A stretch of DNA of 64,000 bases, taken from the NCBI GenBank assembly GCA_021777755.1, contig JAJYDE010000003.1, positions 1 through 64,000 on the forward strand. The letters are read 5' to 3'. Shown piece after piece: positions 26,476 to 34,400 of the stretch. Source of the stretch: Deltaproteobacteria bacterium. Lineage in GTDB: Bacteria; Desulfobacterota; Syntrophobacteria; Syntrophobacterales; Syntrophobacteraceae. A program made the translations under genes and the position numbers. The notes beneath the pieces were generated by a model. It searched no databases. It worked only from the letters and a program-made list of their open reading frames with translations, and was not told the origin of the DNA. Position 1 is the stretch's first letter; every line of letters begins with the position of its first letter.

Positions 26476-27202
26476 GCTGGCGGTCTCCTTTTCCCTCAGC
26501 CGCCGCTCCCGGACAAGATGATCCAGCCGGGGCGCCGGCATCTTTGCGCCGGCCCGGGCGGCCCCTCTCCAGGGCCCTTCGAGTAAACCCGAGCACTTTG
26601 TACTCCGGCACCACCTTCGTGATGCAAAAACCCAGTCGAATCAATTCGTTTAAAGAGGCGAACTTTTCCGAGCGCACGTATGTGACGGCTTTCCTGTATC
26701 CCCGCCGCCCCGCAAGATTCAACAGATGCCTGCTGGCATGGGTCAACAACCCCAGCCCCCTGAATCTCGGGAATGTAAAGGCGTTTTCGATCATTATTTC
26801 ATGGTCGCCCAAGGGGTTGAAAAAGTGTCGGTAACGGCCCGACATCACCTCGTTTTCCTCCGGGAATACTATCCACTGGATATGGGCTATGAGACCCGAT
26901 TGGTTTCTGACCGCAAAACAGTTTTTCAAGTCGTTTCTGAAAAAATTGGCCCGGGCCAAAATTTCTCGCCTCGACTCGACATCCAGGCAGTGCGCCTGCC
27001 GAAAGATCGCCTCCCAGTCCCGCTCATCGACCGGCGCTATCGAAAGTTGCATCCTGTGCGGATTTGGAGCCGCGATTGCGGAAAGGCTCTTCTGCAGAAT
27101 GAAGACTTTATTGAAACTAAGAAGCCTGCCGAGTATTAATTTCGTCGTTCCCCGCGGCCCAAGGTATCGAACCGTCTGACGGCAGACGTTAAAACCAGCC
27201 AT
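26462..27202 (-). CDS. GNAT-family N-acyltransferase
   Basis: A 246-aa protein from the ATG at 27202, chosen because GGAGG stands nine bases upstream. Earlier in-frame starts reach 27271 but overlap the GT4 gene. The C-terminal half is a GNAT domain: NCFAVRNQSGLIAHIQWIVF, IENAFTFPRFRGLGLLTHASR (acetyl-CoA-binding R/Q-x-x-G-x-G/A-like RFRGLGL) and VRSEKFASLNELIRLGF. The N-terminus is basic. The gene end overlaps the ACP start by 14 bases. An acetyl-CoA or ACP-thioester donor is possible; location next to the ACP favours transfer of the activated group to an amino sugar. Confidence 0.75.
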   Translation of the reverse strand: MAGFNVCRQTVRYLGPRGTTKLILGRLLSFNKVFILQKSLSAIAAPNPHRMQLSIAPVDERDWEAIFRQAHCLDVESRREILARANFFRNDLKNCFAVRNQSGLIAHIQWIVFPEENEVMSGRYRHFFNPLGDHEIMIENAFTFPRFRGLGLLTHASRHLLNLAGRRGYRKAVTYVRSEKFASLNELIRLGFCITKVVPEYKVLGFTRRALERGRPGRRKDAGAPAGSSCPGAAAEGKGDRQHELR

Positions 27203-27221
27203 ACAGGCCATCCTCCGGCAA

Positions 27222-28919
27222 CTAAATTCTTTTATTGTCCTTTCCGCGATCAACGCCCGAAAGAGCGTCAACCATGTCCAGGTACTTTCCTTTCTTCAGG
27301 TCCCAGGAATAATCGTGCGCCATCTCAAGGGCGCCGGCCGAAAGAGTCTGCCTGAAAGATTGGTTTTTGAGCAGGAAAAGAAGTTTTTCGACCAGATCGT
27401 CTTCATCCTGAGCTTTAAAAAATTGCACCACCTTATCGCTGAAATAAAACCGGTCGATGCGCGTCGAAGATACGAGCACCGGGACCCCCAGGCTCATGAA
27501 TTCGAGTATCTTGGTGCTGAATGCTTCGTTTCCGAAAGCGTTGTCGCGCTTGGGAACGATTCCAAGATCCGAATCGGCCATGGCAACGGCTATATCCTTT
27601 ATGGGCACCCCGCCAAAGAACCTCACCCGTCCATCGAGCTCCAGCGAGTCGGCCAGTTCGGCCAGCCTTTCCTTTTCCGCCCCGTCTCCATAAATGTGCA
27701 ATTCAGCTTCCGGAAACTCCCCGGAAATTCTTGAAAATGCCCGGATGGCGATATCGAGTCCCTGGTGATAGTTTAGCGAGCCCGGATACATGACTATCTG
27801 TTTCCCGTCCGTTCTCGTTTTTTCGCGCCTGTGAAATATCGCCGGGTCCGGATAATTCAGGATGACGCTGCACTTGTCGGCTGGAACGGAGCGCCCGATC
27901 AGCTTTTGTTCCCAAAGATGGTTGGAAATGATCACGTGGTTGGAAAATCGGATTGAAAGCCTTTCGATTGCCACAAGGATTTTGAACAGCGCTCCCGCGG
28001 GGCTCTCCTCGAACTTGCTGGCATAGAACTCCGGAACGATATCATGAATGTCCAAAATGACCTTCGAACCGGTCAGCTTCGGCACCAGGGCCACAAAGAC
28101 CTCGAAATCGGGTACCGAATGAACGTGAATCAGATCATACGGGGCTCTCAGATGGTTTGCCGTAATCACTTTTGCCGAACGGAAAAAGAACCTGAGCAGC
28201 CGCAAAAGGTAGTCGAGTTTGCCCTTTTCGTTGAGGATTCTTTCCTGGATGCGGAAGACCCGTACGCCGTTTATCTCCTCGAACTCCGACTGGCCCGATT
28301 GCCGCAAAGCGATAACGTCAACCCGGTCGCCCCGTTTTGCAAGCGTCTCGGCATAGCGAATCACCCGGTTGTCCGTTTCGTAGAAGGAATAGGCGGGCAT
28401 GCAGACCCTGAGATTCCGGCGGCGCGGCACCCCCGAGCAAAGTTTGCCGTCCTTGTGTCTTTCCTTCCAAAACCGGGCTATTTCTCTTGGCAATACGTTC
28501 CAGTACTGTCCCCCATACCTGGAGTTGACATAGTCCAGAAACTGCTTGTAGTACTCCACCGGGTATTGTCCCAGCCTGGCTCTGCGCGTACCAAAATCCA
28601 TATAATCCGGATGGGTGATTATGAGCGCCATTCCCCCGTGTTTGACGATCCAGTCGAGTTTTTCTTTCCAGGTGGAGATGCTTTTTTCTTTGAGCAGTAC
28701 AAACAAGGTGAAATCCTGAGGCAGGGTGTAAGGAAGCTCGACGTATTGCGCCCCGTTTTGGCCCCCGTTGACGGCAAACGGGAAAATGGTCCTCACCGCG
28801 GTTGCCTCCAGTTCGAAAGGATCGGTGTCAAAGGTTGAAGAATCGTATTCTATCGCCAGCTCGTGGAGCCAGTCGTGCCTGCAGTACATGGCGGGAGCGC
28901 GGAACCCTTCGCCTGCCAT
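27222..28919 (-). CDS. C-terminal part of a deacetylase-glycosyltransferase fusion (GT4)
   Basis: A 565-aa frame. Residues 1-160 are the C-terminal portion of a polysaccharide deacetylase: GFRAPAMYCRHDWLHELAIEYDSSTFDTDPF, HGGMALIITHPDYMDFG. Residues 170-555 form a GT-B family 4 glycosyltransferase: RVCMPAYSFYETDNRVIRYAETLAKRG, DLIHVHSVPDFEVFVALV, VMYPGSLNYHQGLDIAIRAF and EAFSTKILEFMSLGVPVLVS (catalytic E-x7-E region). The missing deacetylase N-terminus lies in another frame just upstream (28850-29362), and the two sequences join smoothly at 28910/28911 if one base is restored. The GT4 half looks intact. The ATG at 28919 could reinitiate translation, giving a functional transferase without deacetylase activity. 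Confidence 0.85.
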   Translation of the reverse strand: MAGEGFRAPAMYCRHDWLHELAIEYDSSTFDTDPFELEATAVRTIFPFAVNGGQNGAQYVELPYTLPQDFTLFVLLKEKSISTWKEKLDWIVKHGGMALIITHPDYMDFGTRRARLGQYPVEYYKQFLDYVNSRYGGQYWNVLPREIARFWKERHKDGKLCSGVPRRRNLRVCMPAYSFYETDNRVIRYAETLAKRGDRVDVIALRQSGQSEFEEINGVRVFRIQERILNEKGKLDYLLRLLRFFFRSAKVITANHLRAPYDLIHVHSVPDFEVFVALVPKLTGSKVILDIHDIVPEFYASKFEESPAGALFKILVAIERLSIRFSNHVIISNHLWEQKLIGRSVPADKCSVILNYPDPAIFHRREKTRTDGKQIVMYPGSLNYHQGLDIAIRAFSRISGEFPEAELHIYGDGAEKERLAELADSLELDGRVRFFGGVPIKDIAVAMADSDLGIVPKRDNAFGNEAFSTKILEFMSLGVPVLVSSTRIDRFYFSDKVVQFFKAQDEDDLVEKLLFLLKNQSFRQTLSAGALEMAHDYSWDLKKGKYLDMVDALSGVDRGKDNKRI

Positions 28920-29362
28920 TCCTTCAAACGCCTATTGATTATCGTCGCCCTTTTTTCGAAAATCCGCCTGGTCTTGAAATCCTTGCCGTCATGATAGACG
29001 CCGTGAATTCCAACCTCGTAGCCGTTTGCGACCAGATAGCGCCTGAGCTCCGGCGAGACTTCGTAGCCCTCGATCACGAAATTGAAGGAGGACCGAAAAC
29101 CCATGGTCATTTCCATGGCAGCCAGTTCGACGCATTTGGCGTGCCCCGCGGACGACTCGACATCGTGGGTGAGAACCAGCGCGAATCTTTTGTCCCCTGG
29201 CCAACCTTCCCAGAAAGGCGGCGCCCCCGCGGCCCCCGGGTCTATGGGCCATTTGTCCTGTTCGAGCCTGCGCCTGGCCGCGGCCACTCGCTGCCTCAAA
29301 ACCACCTGCACAGGCCTTGGGACAAACGGTCGCACTTCGTAGTAGATCTCTCTTAGATACAT
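28850..29362 (-). pseudogene. N-terminal fragment of polysaccharide deacetylase, frameshifted
   Basis: A 170-aa frame with NodB-type deacetylase landmarks. FALVLTHDVESSAG supplies the metal-site Asp motif at about residue 63, and YEVGIHGVYHDGKD the HxxxH motif at about 118. After INRRLKEWQA it continues into meaningless residues (KGSALPPCTAG) while the true continuation, EGFRAPAMYC, is in the other frame. One missing base near 28911 explains this. Alternatives are a sequencing error, a real mutation, or programmed shifting; no clear slippery heptamer is present. Intact, the product would be a fusion of about 730 aa that deacetylates a sugar and extends the chain. Confidence 0.8.
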
Positions 29363-29390
29363 GGAAACCCCTGCGGCGATGGGCGGTTTT

Positions 29391-30431
29391 TCAACCGAAA
29401 TGTCTGTAGGCGGCTCCGATGGCCTTCAGGCCGCAAATCGGCATGAGCCTCATGAGTCCTGATAAATGGTGGCGCCTCTTTGAACCTCCGGCCACGAACC
29501 CGTTGGTTGAAACCATCAAGCGATGATAGTCGAGAAGAGATTCCTCGCAACCAAATCCGAGCTTGAACCGCCTGAGCCCCAGGTTTTCCGGATCGGTTCG
29601 CCCGAAACAAAAGCGACTGTATCCTTCACTTGCATAGAGTCTTATCGCCTCCCACATGATGGCCGCGTTAGCCCCCGGCCCGCCGAGGCTTCTGTCCGAA
29701 GCCCCGTACTTGTACATGGCCTTTCGTCCGAAATGGAAAAAGATCCCCCCCGCCACAGCCTTTCCGTCAAGATGGGCAAGGATAATCCGGCCCTTTCCCT
29801 TCGAACAGATATGCTCGTAAATCTTTTGAAAAAAGGTGAAGGGCTGGGGGGGCGCACCCTGCCTTTTCCTGGTAATGCAGTGAAGCCCGTAATATTGCCG
29901 CATCGCCTCGATGGAATTGAAGACCCCGGTGCTCACTCCGGATTTGCGGGCCCTTTTGAGGTTTCGCACCGTATTTTCGTGCAACCCCGAAAGGAGCTCT
30001 TTTTCCTCCGCCAGCTCGAGTCTGTGGCACACATAGCGTGAATGGACGGGAACCCGGAAGGGGAAATCTCCTCCCCCCCTGAAGTCCAGGTGCTTCCACC
30101 CGCTTTTTTCAGCCCTCTGCCTTGCCACCCCCACAAGCTTTAAAAACCCCGTGGAGCGCTGAAATCGGATCGGCTCGCAGCAATCGCTAAAGGGCAGAGA
30201 CACACCCCTTTTGCCCGTAAGGAAACTCTCCACTTCCAACATCGGGATCACCAGGGAAAACTCCCCACCGCGTGACAGGGCCAAAAACGAGGGCCTGTAC
30301 CCGTAGGATTCGCAAAGAACTCTTGTCCAGGCCGATGAGTGAAAAAACGAATAATTGCGGGCGCAAAGGATCCGTTCGTCCCATCCGGGAAAAGTGGTTG
30401 GATCGAGGATTTCAAACTGGTCCCGGCTCAT
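29391..30431 (-). CDS. FemAB-family aminoacyl/acyltransferase (copy 3)
   Basis: A 346-aa FemAB-type protein from the ATG at 30431, which overlaps the aminotransferase stop as ATGA. Features are FFHSSAWTRVLCESYGYRP at the N-terminus, SGLHENTVRNLKRARKSGVSTG (basic helix), GRIILAHLDGKAVAGGIFFHFGRKAMYKYGASD and the signature SRFCFGRTDPENLGLRRFKLGFG. This resembles exopolysaccharide-locus FemAB proteins thought to transfer an aminoacyl or acyl group. Because it is translationally coupled to the sugar aminotransferase, the most economical idea is that it acylates the amino group made there. No experimental function is implied by sequence. Confidence 0.82.
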   Translation of the reverse strand: MSRDQFEILDPTTFPGWDERILCARNYSFFHSSAWTRVLCESYGYRPSFLALSRGGEFSLVIPMLEVESFLTGKRGVSLPFSDCCEPIRFQRSTGFLKLVGVARQRAEKSGWKHLDFRGGGDFPFRVPVHSRYVCHRLELAEEKELLSGLHENTVRNLKRARKSGVSTGVFNSIEAMRQYYGLHCITRKRQGAPPQPFTFFQKIYEHICSKGKGRIILAHLDGKAVAGGIFFHFGRKAMYKYGASDRSLGGPGANAAIMWEAIRLYASEGYSRFCFGRTDPENLGLRRFKLGFGCEESLLDYHRLMVSTNGFVAGGSKRRHHLSGLMRLMPICGLKAIGAAYRHFG

Positions 30432-31648
30432 TGTCCGCCTCGCCCGGACATGAACCGGACGATGAGTTCGCAGACGTATTCCACCTGGCTGCTCGTCAGG
30501 GCCGGCCCCATCGGGAGTGAAAGTATGCACCGGGCGGCGGCTTCGGCCACAGGATAGGAGCCTGCGCCAACGTTCATCGGGCGATAGCTTTTTTGCAGAT
30601 GGAGCGGCACGGGGTAATGCAATCCGGTGACAACCCCGTGGTCGCCCAGATGCTTTTGAAGTTCATCTCTTCGCTGCGTGCGTATCACGTAGAGATGCCA
30701 GACCGGTCTCATTCCGGGACCGACCCCGGGCGCGATCACGCCCGGCGCTTTGCCCAAAAGCTCATTGTAGAGGGCCGCGCGTTCTCGCCGGATGCGGTTC
30801 CATTCGGACAGGTGTTTGAGCTTTACACTCAAAATGCCGGCTTGAATCGCGTCGAGCCTGCCGTTGTAGCCTTCCATGTCATGATGATATTTGCGGACCT
30901 GGCCGTGATCGCGGATCATGCCCACCTTGGCCGAAAGAGCCCCGTCATTGGTGGTGACCGCCCCGGCCTCTCCGCAGGCCCCGAGATTCTTGCCCGGGTA
31001 GAAGCTGAAGGCCGCAGCCGCTCCAAGCGAACCGATCCTTTTCCACCTGTTTTGCCGCCTCGAAAAATACTCGGCCCCGTGAGCCTGGCAGGCGTCCTCG
31101 ATGACCTTGAGCCCGTATTTTTCGGCCAAATCCAAAATGGGGTCCATTTCCGCAGGCTGCCCGTAGAGGTGCACCGGGACCACCGCTGTCACCGGTCGCC
31201 CCTTTTGGCGATGGGTCAATCGGCCGGACTTGTCAAAGTAGCAGCGCGTTTCCAGGTACTCGCGAAGTTTTTCCGGATCCATATTGCCGCTCGCCTCCAG
31301 GACGTCGACAAAATCGGCTGTGGCCCCGGCCTGCGTGATGGCTTCGGTTGTGGCGATAAAGGTGTTTGGGACCGTCACCGCGATGTCACCCGGACAGATT
31401 CCAGCGGCCATGAGGGCAAATCGCAGTCCATCGGTTCCGCTTCCCACCCCCCGGCAATGGTTTGTGCCGCAATAGGAGGCAAAATCGGCCTCAAAGCGCT
31501 CGAGCACTTTTCCGCCGACAAAGCTCGCGGTTCTTAGAGCCAGGCGAAAGACCTCCGTCAGCTCCTCTTCGAGTTCCCGGTGGGGGGAGGCCAGATCCAG
31601 GAAAGGGACTTCGCGGCGCAAAGGCTCCAAATTCGTCTTGCTCATCAT
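30428..31648 (-). CDS. DegT/DnrJ/EryC1/StrS sugar aminotransferase (WbpE-like)
   Basis: A 406-aa PLP enzyme that transfers an amino group from glutamate to a keto-sugar nucleotide. The PLP lysine lies in FSFYPGKNLGACGEAGAV near residue 220. VIEDACQAHGAEYF carries the conserved ED region, and SGTDGLRFALMA and NTFIATTEAITQAGA are family motifs. Together with the oxidoreductase at 32125 and the N-acetyltransferase at 31649 it reproduces the WbpB-WbpE-WbpD set, which makes UDP-2,3-diacetamido-2,3-dideoxy-glucuronic acid. WbpA (UDP-GlcNAc 6-dehydrogenase) is not in the window. An alternative substrate is the dTDP-4-keto-6-deoxyglucose made by RfbB. Confidence 0.93.
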   Translation of the reverse strand: MMSKTNLEPLRREVPFLDLASPHRELEEELTEVFRLALRTASFVGGKVLERFEADFASYCGTNHCRGVGSGTDGLRFALMAAGICPGDIAVTVPNTFIATTEAITQAGATADFVDVLEASGNMDPEKLREYLETRCYFDKSGRLTHRQKGRPVTAVVPVHLYGQPAEMDPILDLAEKYGLKVIEDACQAHGAEYFSRRQNRWKRIGSLGAAAAFSFYPGKNLGACGEAGAVTTNDGALSAKVGMIRDHGQVRKYHHDMEGYNGRLDAIQAGILSVKLKHLSEWNRIRRERAALYNELLGKAPGVIAPGVGPGMRPVWHLYVIRTQRRDELQKHLGDHGVVTGLHYPVPLHLQKSYRPMNVGAGSYPVAEAAARCILSLPMGPALTSSQVEYVCELIVRFMSGRGGQ

Positions 31649-32134
31649 CTAGTCCCTTTCGATAAATCTGACCAGGCGCGCCGGGTTGCCCGCCACCACC
31701 CCGCCGGGGGGAACGTCGGCGGTCACAATCGCCCCGGCCCCCACAATCGCATCTTCCCCGATTGTCACATTTGCCAGAAGCACCGCCCCCGAGCCGATCG
31801 AAGCGCCTTTTTTCACCAGCGTGGGTTCGATCTTCCAATCGGCTTCGGTCTGAAGCGCCCCCGCGGAATTGGTCGCCCTCGGGTAGGTGTCGTTTATGAA
31901 AACGACTCCATGGCCGACGAACACATCGTCTTCGATCGTCACACCCTCGCAGATGAAAGCATGACTCGATACCTTGCAGTTTCTCCCCACGGTCGCGTTT
32001 TTCTGGATTTCAACAAAGGCGCCGATTTTGGAATTGTCCCCGATCCTGCAGCCATAAAGGTTTATGAAACTGGCAAGGCTTACATTTTCTCCAAGCGTCA
32101 CGTCGGCGGCAACACAGAGAAATTTCAAATCCAA
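31649..32134 (-). CDS. left-handed beta-helix N-acetyltransferase (WbpD-like)
   Basis: A hexapeptide-repeat acyltransferase of about 161 aa with imperfect I/V-G-x-x-x-x repeats: VTLGENVSLASFINLYGCRIGDNSKIG, ATVGRNCKVSSHAFI, VTIEDDVFVGHGVVFINDTYPRA, ASIGSGAVLLANVTIGEDAIVGAGAIV, GNPARLVRFIERD. The Asn-Asp segment with DTYPRA is characteristic of WbpD-type UDP-3-amino-GlcNAcA acetyltransferases. The open frame reaches 32206 but no ATG with a ribosome site exists. The TTG at 32134, with AAGGGGGGG six bases upstream, or the TTG at 32128 is likely. The region before it is a run of seven A and seven G that could also allow a -1 shift from the upstream oxidoreductase. Confidence 0.88.
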   Translation of the reverse strand: MDLKFLCVAADVTLGENVSLASFINLYGCRIGDNSKIGAFVEIQKNATVGRNCKVSSHAFICEGVTIEDDVFVGHGVVFINDTYPRATNSAGALQTEADWKIEPTLVKKGASIGSGAVLLANVTIGEDAIVGAGAIVTADVPPGGVVAGNPARLVRFIERD

Positions 32135-33126
32135 ATGAGGCCCCCCCTTTTTTTGAGCGACTTGTCGGCGGCCTCCAGCATGCTCACCACCATGTAGCCG
32201 GCCCAACCATCGTTAATGGGATCGCCGCCGCCAAGCACACAGTCGATAAACTGCCGGGTCTCCAGCTTCAGGGCTTCGGTCGGGTCCAGCTTGGGCGACC
32301 ACATGTCGCCCGATCGGTAGCTCACCAGTAAATCGTACAAGCCCAGCCGGTTGCCGATCTCCACCCCCTTGTCGTAGACCTTCACCTTCTCGTCCGCGTC
32401 AAGGTCGTTCCAGACCACCATCTTCTTTTCGCCCCCGAGCAGCGTGGTCCTCACCTTCACCGGGGAGAGCCAGTTGACGTTGATGTGAGCGATCACGTTG
32501 TCCGGAAAATACACCGTTACGTAAGCCACATATTCGTGCTCGCAGACGTGGTTTCCCCCGGTTGCCACCACAGCCTCGGGCTTTCGCCCGATCAGGTGGT
32601 TCATGATGGAAATGTCGTGCGGGGCAAGATCCCAGATGACGTTTACATCGTGCTGGAACAAACCGAGGTTGACCCGCGTCGAATCATAATAATAGAGCTG
32701 GCCCAGTACGCCGTCCTCGACCAGTTGCTTGATCTTGCGCACCGCCCCGGTAAACAGAAAGGTGTGGTCGACCATGATCTTGAGGTTCCGCCGTTCGGCA
32801 ATCTCGATGAGTTCCAGGGCCTGCTCGGAATTGGCGGTAAAAGGCTTTTCCACAAAAACGTGCTTGCCGTTTTCAAGCGCCCTTCTTGCCACCTCGAAAT
32901 GAGTCGATACGGGGGTCACGACCGCCACCACGTCTATATCGGGCGCCTCGACGAGCGCCCTCAACTCGGTTGTCGTATCGACTCCGGGCAAAGACTTCAG
33001 CGCACGCCCCAGGGCATCCCTGTTTGCGTCACAAACCCTTACGACCCTGCAGCCGTCAAGCCTGTCGAAATTCCTGGCGATGTTGGGCCCCCAATAGCCG
33101 TATCCGACAATGCCCACCCGGATCAT
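32125..33126 (-). CDS. Gfo/Idh/MocA sugar-nucleotide oxidoreductase (WbpB-like)
   Basis: A 333-aa NAD-dependent dehydrogenase. The Rossmann motif VGIVGYGYWGPNIARNF is at residues 4-20. VTPVSTHFEVARRALENGKHVFVEKPFT holds the conserved EKP triad at about residue 96. DLAPHDISIMNHLIG carries the catalytic His region. WbpB-type enzymes oxidise C3 of UDP-GlcNAcA to supply the aminotransferase. The C-terminus reads KKRGGLIWI and is encoded across AAAAAAAGGGGGGG, just before the stop, overlapping the acetyltransferase start. It is the first gene of the predicted diamino-uronate set. Confidence 0.93.
   Translation of the reverse strand: MIRVGIVGYGYWGPNIARNFDRLDGCRVVRVCDANRDALGRALKSLPGVDTTTELRALVEAPDIDVVAVVTPVSTHFEVARRALENGKHVFVEKPFTANSEQALELIEIAERRNLKIMVDHTFLFTGAVRKIKQLVEDGVLGQLYYYDSTRVNLGLFQHDVNVIWDLAPHDISIMNHLIGRKPEAVVATGGNHVCEHEYVAYVTVYFPDNVIAHINVNWLSPVKVRTTLLGGEKKMVVWNDLDADEKVKVYDKGVEIGNRLGLYDLLVSYRSGDMWSPKLDPTEALKLETRQFIDCVLGGGDPINDGWAGYMVVSMLEAADKSLKKRGGLIWI
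32141..32154 (-). repeat. A7G7 homopolymer pair at a gene junction
   Basis: The coding strand reads seven A then seven G within the last codons of the oxidoreductase. The acetyltransferase frame is open across it in the -1 register, so slippage would fuse the two proteins. Confidence 0.8.
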
Positions 33127-33179
33127 TTCCTCCTCCTTTCAGGCAAAACACTTTTTTCATGCCTCGGCTCGATCGGCTC

Positions 33180-34298
33180 TCAATATGCTCCCTTGCCGCT
33201 CAAAACGGCCAGGGGCGTCTTGAAGATAAGTTTGAGGTCCAGCCACAGACTCCAGTGTGTCATGTAGTGGATGTCAAGGCGCACCATCTCGTCAAAAGTG
33301 GTTCTGCTCCTGCCGCTTACCTGCCATATTCCGGTGATTCCCGGCTTCATCTCCAGCACGCGCCTCCAGTGCCACGGGTCATAATTTTCAACCTCGTAGG
33401 GAATCGGCGGGCGAGGCCCCACAAGAGACATCTCCCCCGTGAGCACCTTCAGAAACTGTGGAATTTCATCAAGACTCGTACTTCTCAAAAACCTTCCCAA
33501 CCGGGTAATGCGCGGATCGTCACGCAGCTTGAAAAGCCGCTCACCACCGTCGGCCGCCTTCGCTTCTCCAAGGATCAGGCTCTTCGTATATTCCATGTGG
33601 GGCGAAGGATCGCTATCCACATACATTGACCTGAATTTGAGAAAGGTGAACATCCTGCCGCATTGCCCCACCCGCTGCTGGCGAAAAAAGACCGGTCCCT
33701 TCGAACCGAGTTTGATCATTGCCGCAAAGATGAGGAAAACAGGAGATAACACAACCAGGGCGGCCAGAGCCCCGAAGATATCAAGGACACGTTTTAGCCA
33801 AAGACCCTTTTCATGCGAATCGAGCCTTTGCCTGATATCCGGATAAAGGGTCAGATCCCCTGGCAAAACCAGTCCGTCGGGCTTTTCAGGAAAGAATCGA
33901 AAACCTATCCGGACCCTTTTGACCTCATCGGGCCCCAGCTCCAGGGCGAGCCTCGCCTTGACTCTTGCCGCGATCGACTTTATTGGCGCAGATCCGCTCC
34001 CGCCTGATATCTCGGTCAGAATAACGCCCGCAATCAAATCCTGCCGATACCATCCAAGGACGTCTATCTCCCTCTTGGTTGCCGCAAGAGATGAAAAAAT
34101 CCTTTCGCCGATGTCCGCGATCTCCTCCGCCGGGCCATCGAGTGCCAGCAGCATCAAGGCAAAACCCCTCTTCGACCGTTCCGACCGCTTACGTTCCAAC
34201 TCGAGAATCCTGTTGAAAGACTGTTCACTGTATCCCGGCCAGGGTTTTCCGCCTTCGGACGCAACTGGAACGGTCAACGCCTTCGACACAACCTTCAT
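33180..34298 (-). CDS. initiating sugar-1-phosphate transferase (polyprenol phosphate)
   Basis: A 372-aa protein from the ATG at 34298, which has GGAAGG five bases upstream. Earlier TTG and ATG codons to 34340 lack such a site. The C-terminal 200 residues are a bacterial sugar transferase: KRVLDIFGALAALVVLSPVFLIFAA (membrane hairpin), KGPVFFRQQRVGQ, FTFLKFRSMYVDSD, GRFLRSTSLDEIPQFLKVLTGEMSLVGPRPP and MKPGITGIWQVSGRS. It loads the first sugar phosphate onto undecaprenyl phosphate. The N-terminal 150 residues (SFNRILELERKRSERSKRGFALMLLALDG) resemble a degenerate GGDEF-type domain without the signature, as in some delta-proteobacterial homologs. That raises the possibility of nucleotide control, which is inference. 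Confidence 0.92.
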   Translation of the reverse strand: MKVVSKALTVPVASEGGKPWPGYSEQSFNRILELERKRSERSKRGFALMLLALDGPAEEIADIGERIFSSLAATKREIDVLGWYRQDLIAGVILTEISGGSGSAPIKSIAARVKARLALELGPDEVKRVRIGFRFFPEKPDGLVLPGDLTLYPDIRQRLDSHEKGLWLKRVLDIFGALAALVVLSPVFLIFAAMIKLGSKGPVFFRQQRVGQCGRMFTFLKFRSMYVDSDPSPHMEYTKSLILGEAKAADGGERLFKLRDDPRITRLGRFLRSTSLDEIPQFLKVLTGEMSLVGPRPPIPYEVENYDPWHWRRVLEMKPGITGIWQVSGRSRTTFDEMVRLDIHYMTHWSLWLDLKLIFKTPLAVLSGKGAY

Positions 34299-34400
34299 AG
34301 TTGCCTTCCGATCCACAGGTTGAAAAGCCATTGAATCCAATATTGACCAATTTTAAGCTGAGATGAGCCGAGGATTGGGTCGCCCTGAGGTTTCAGAGCT

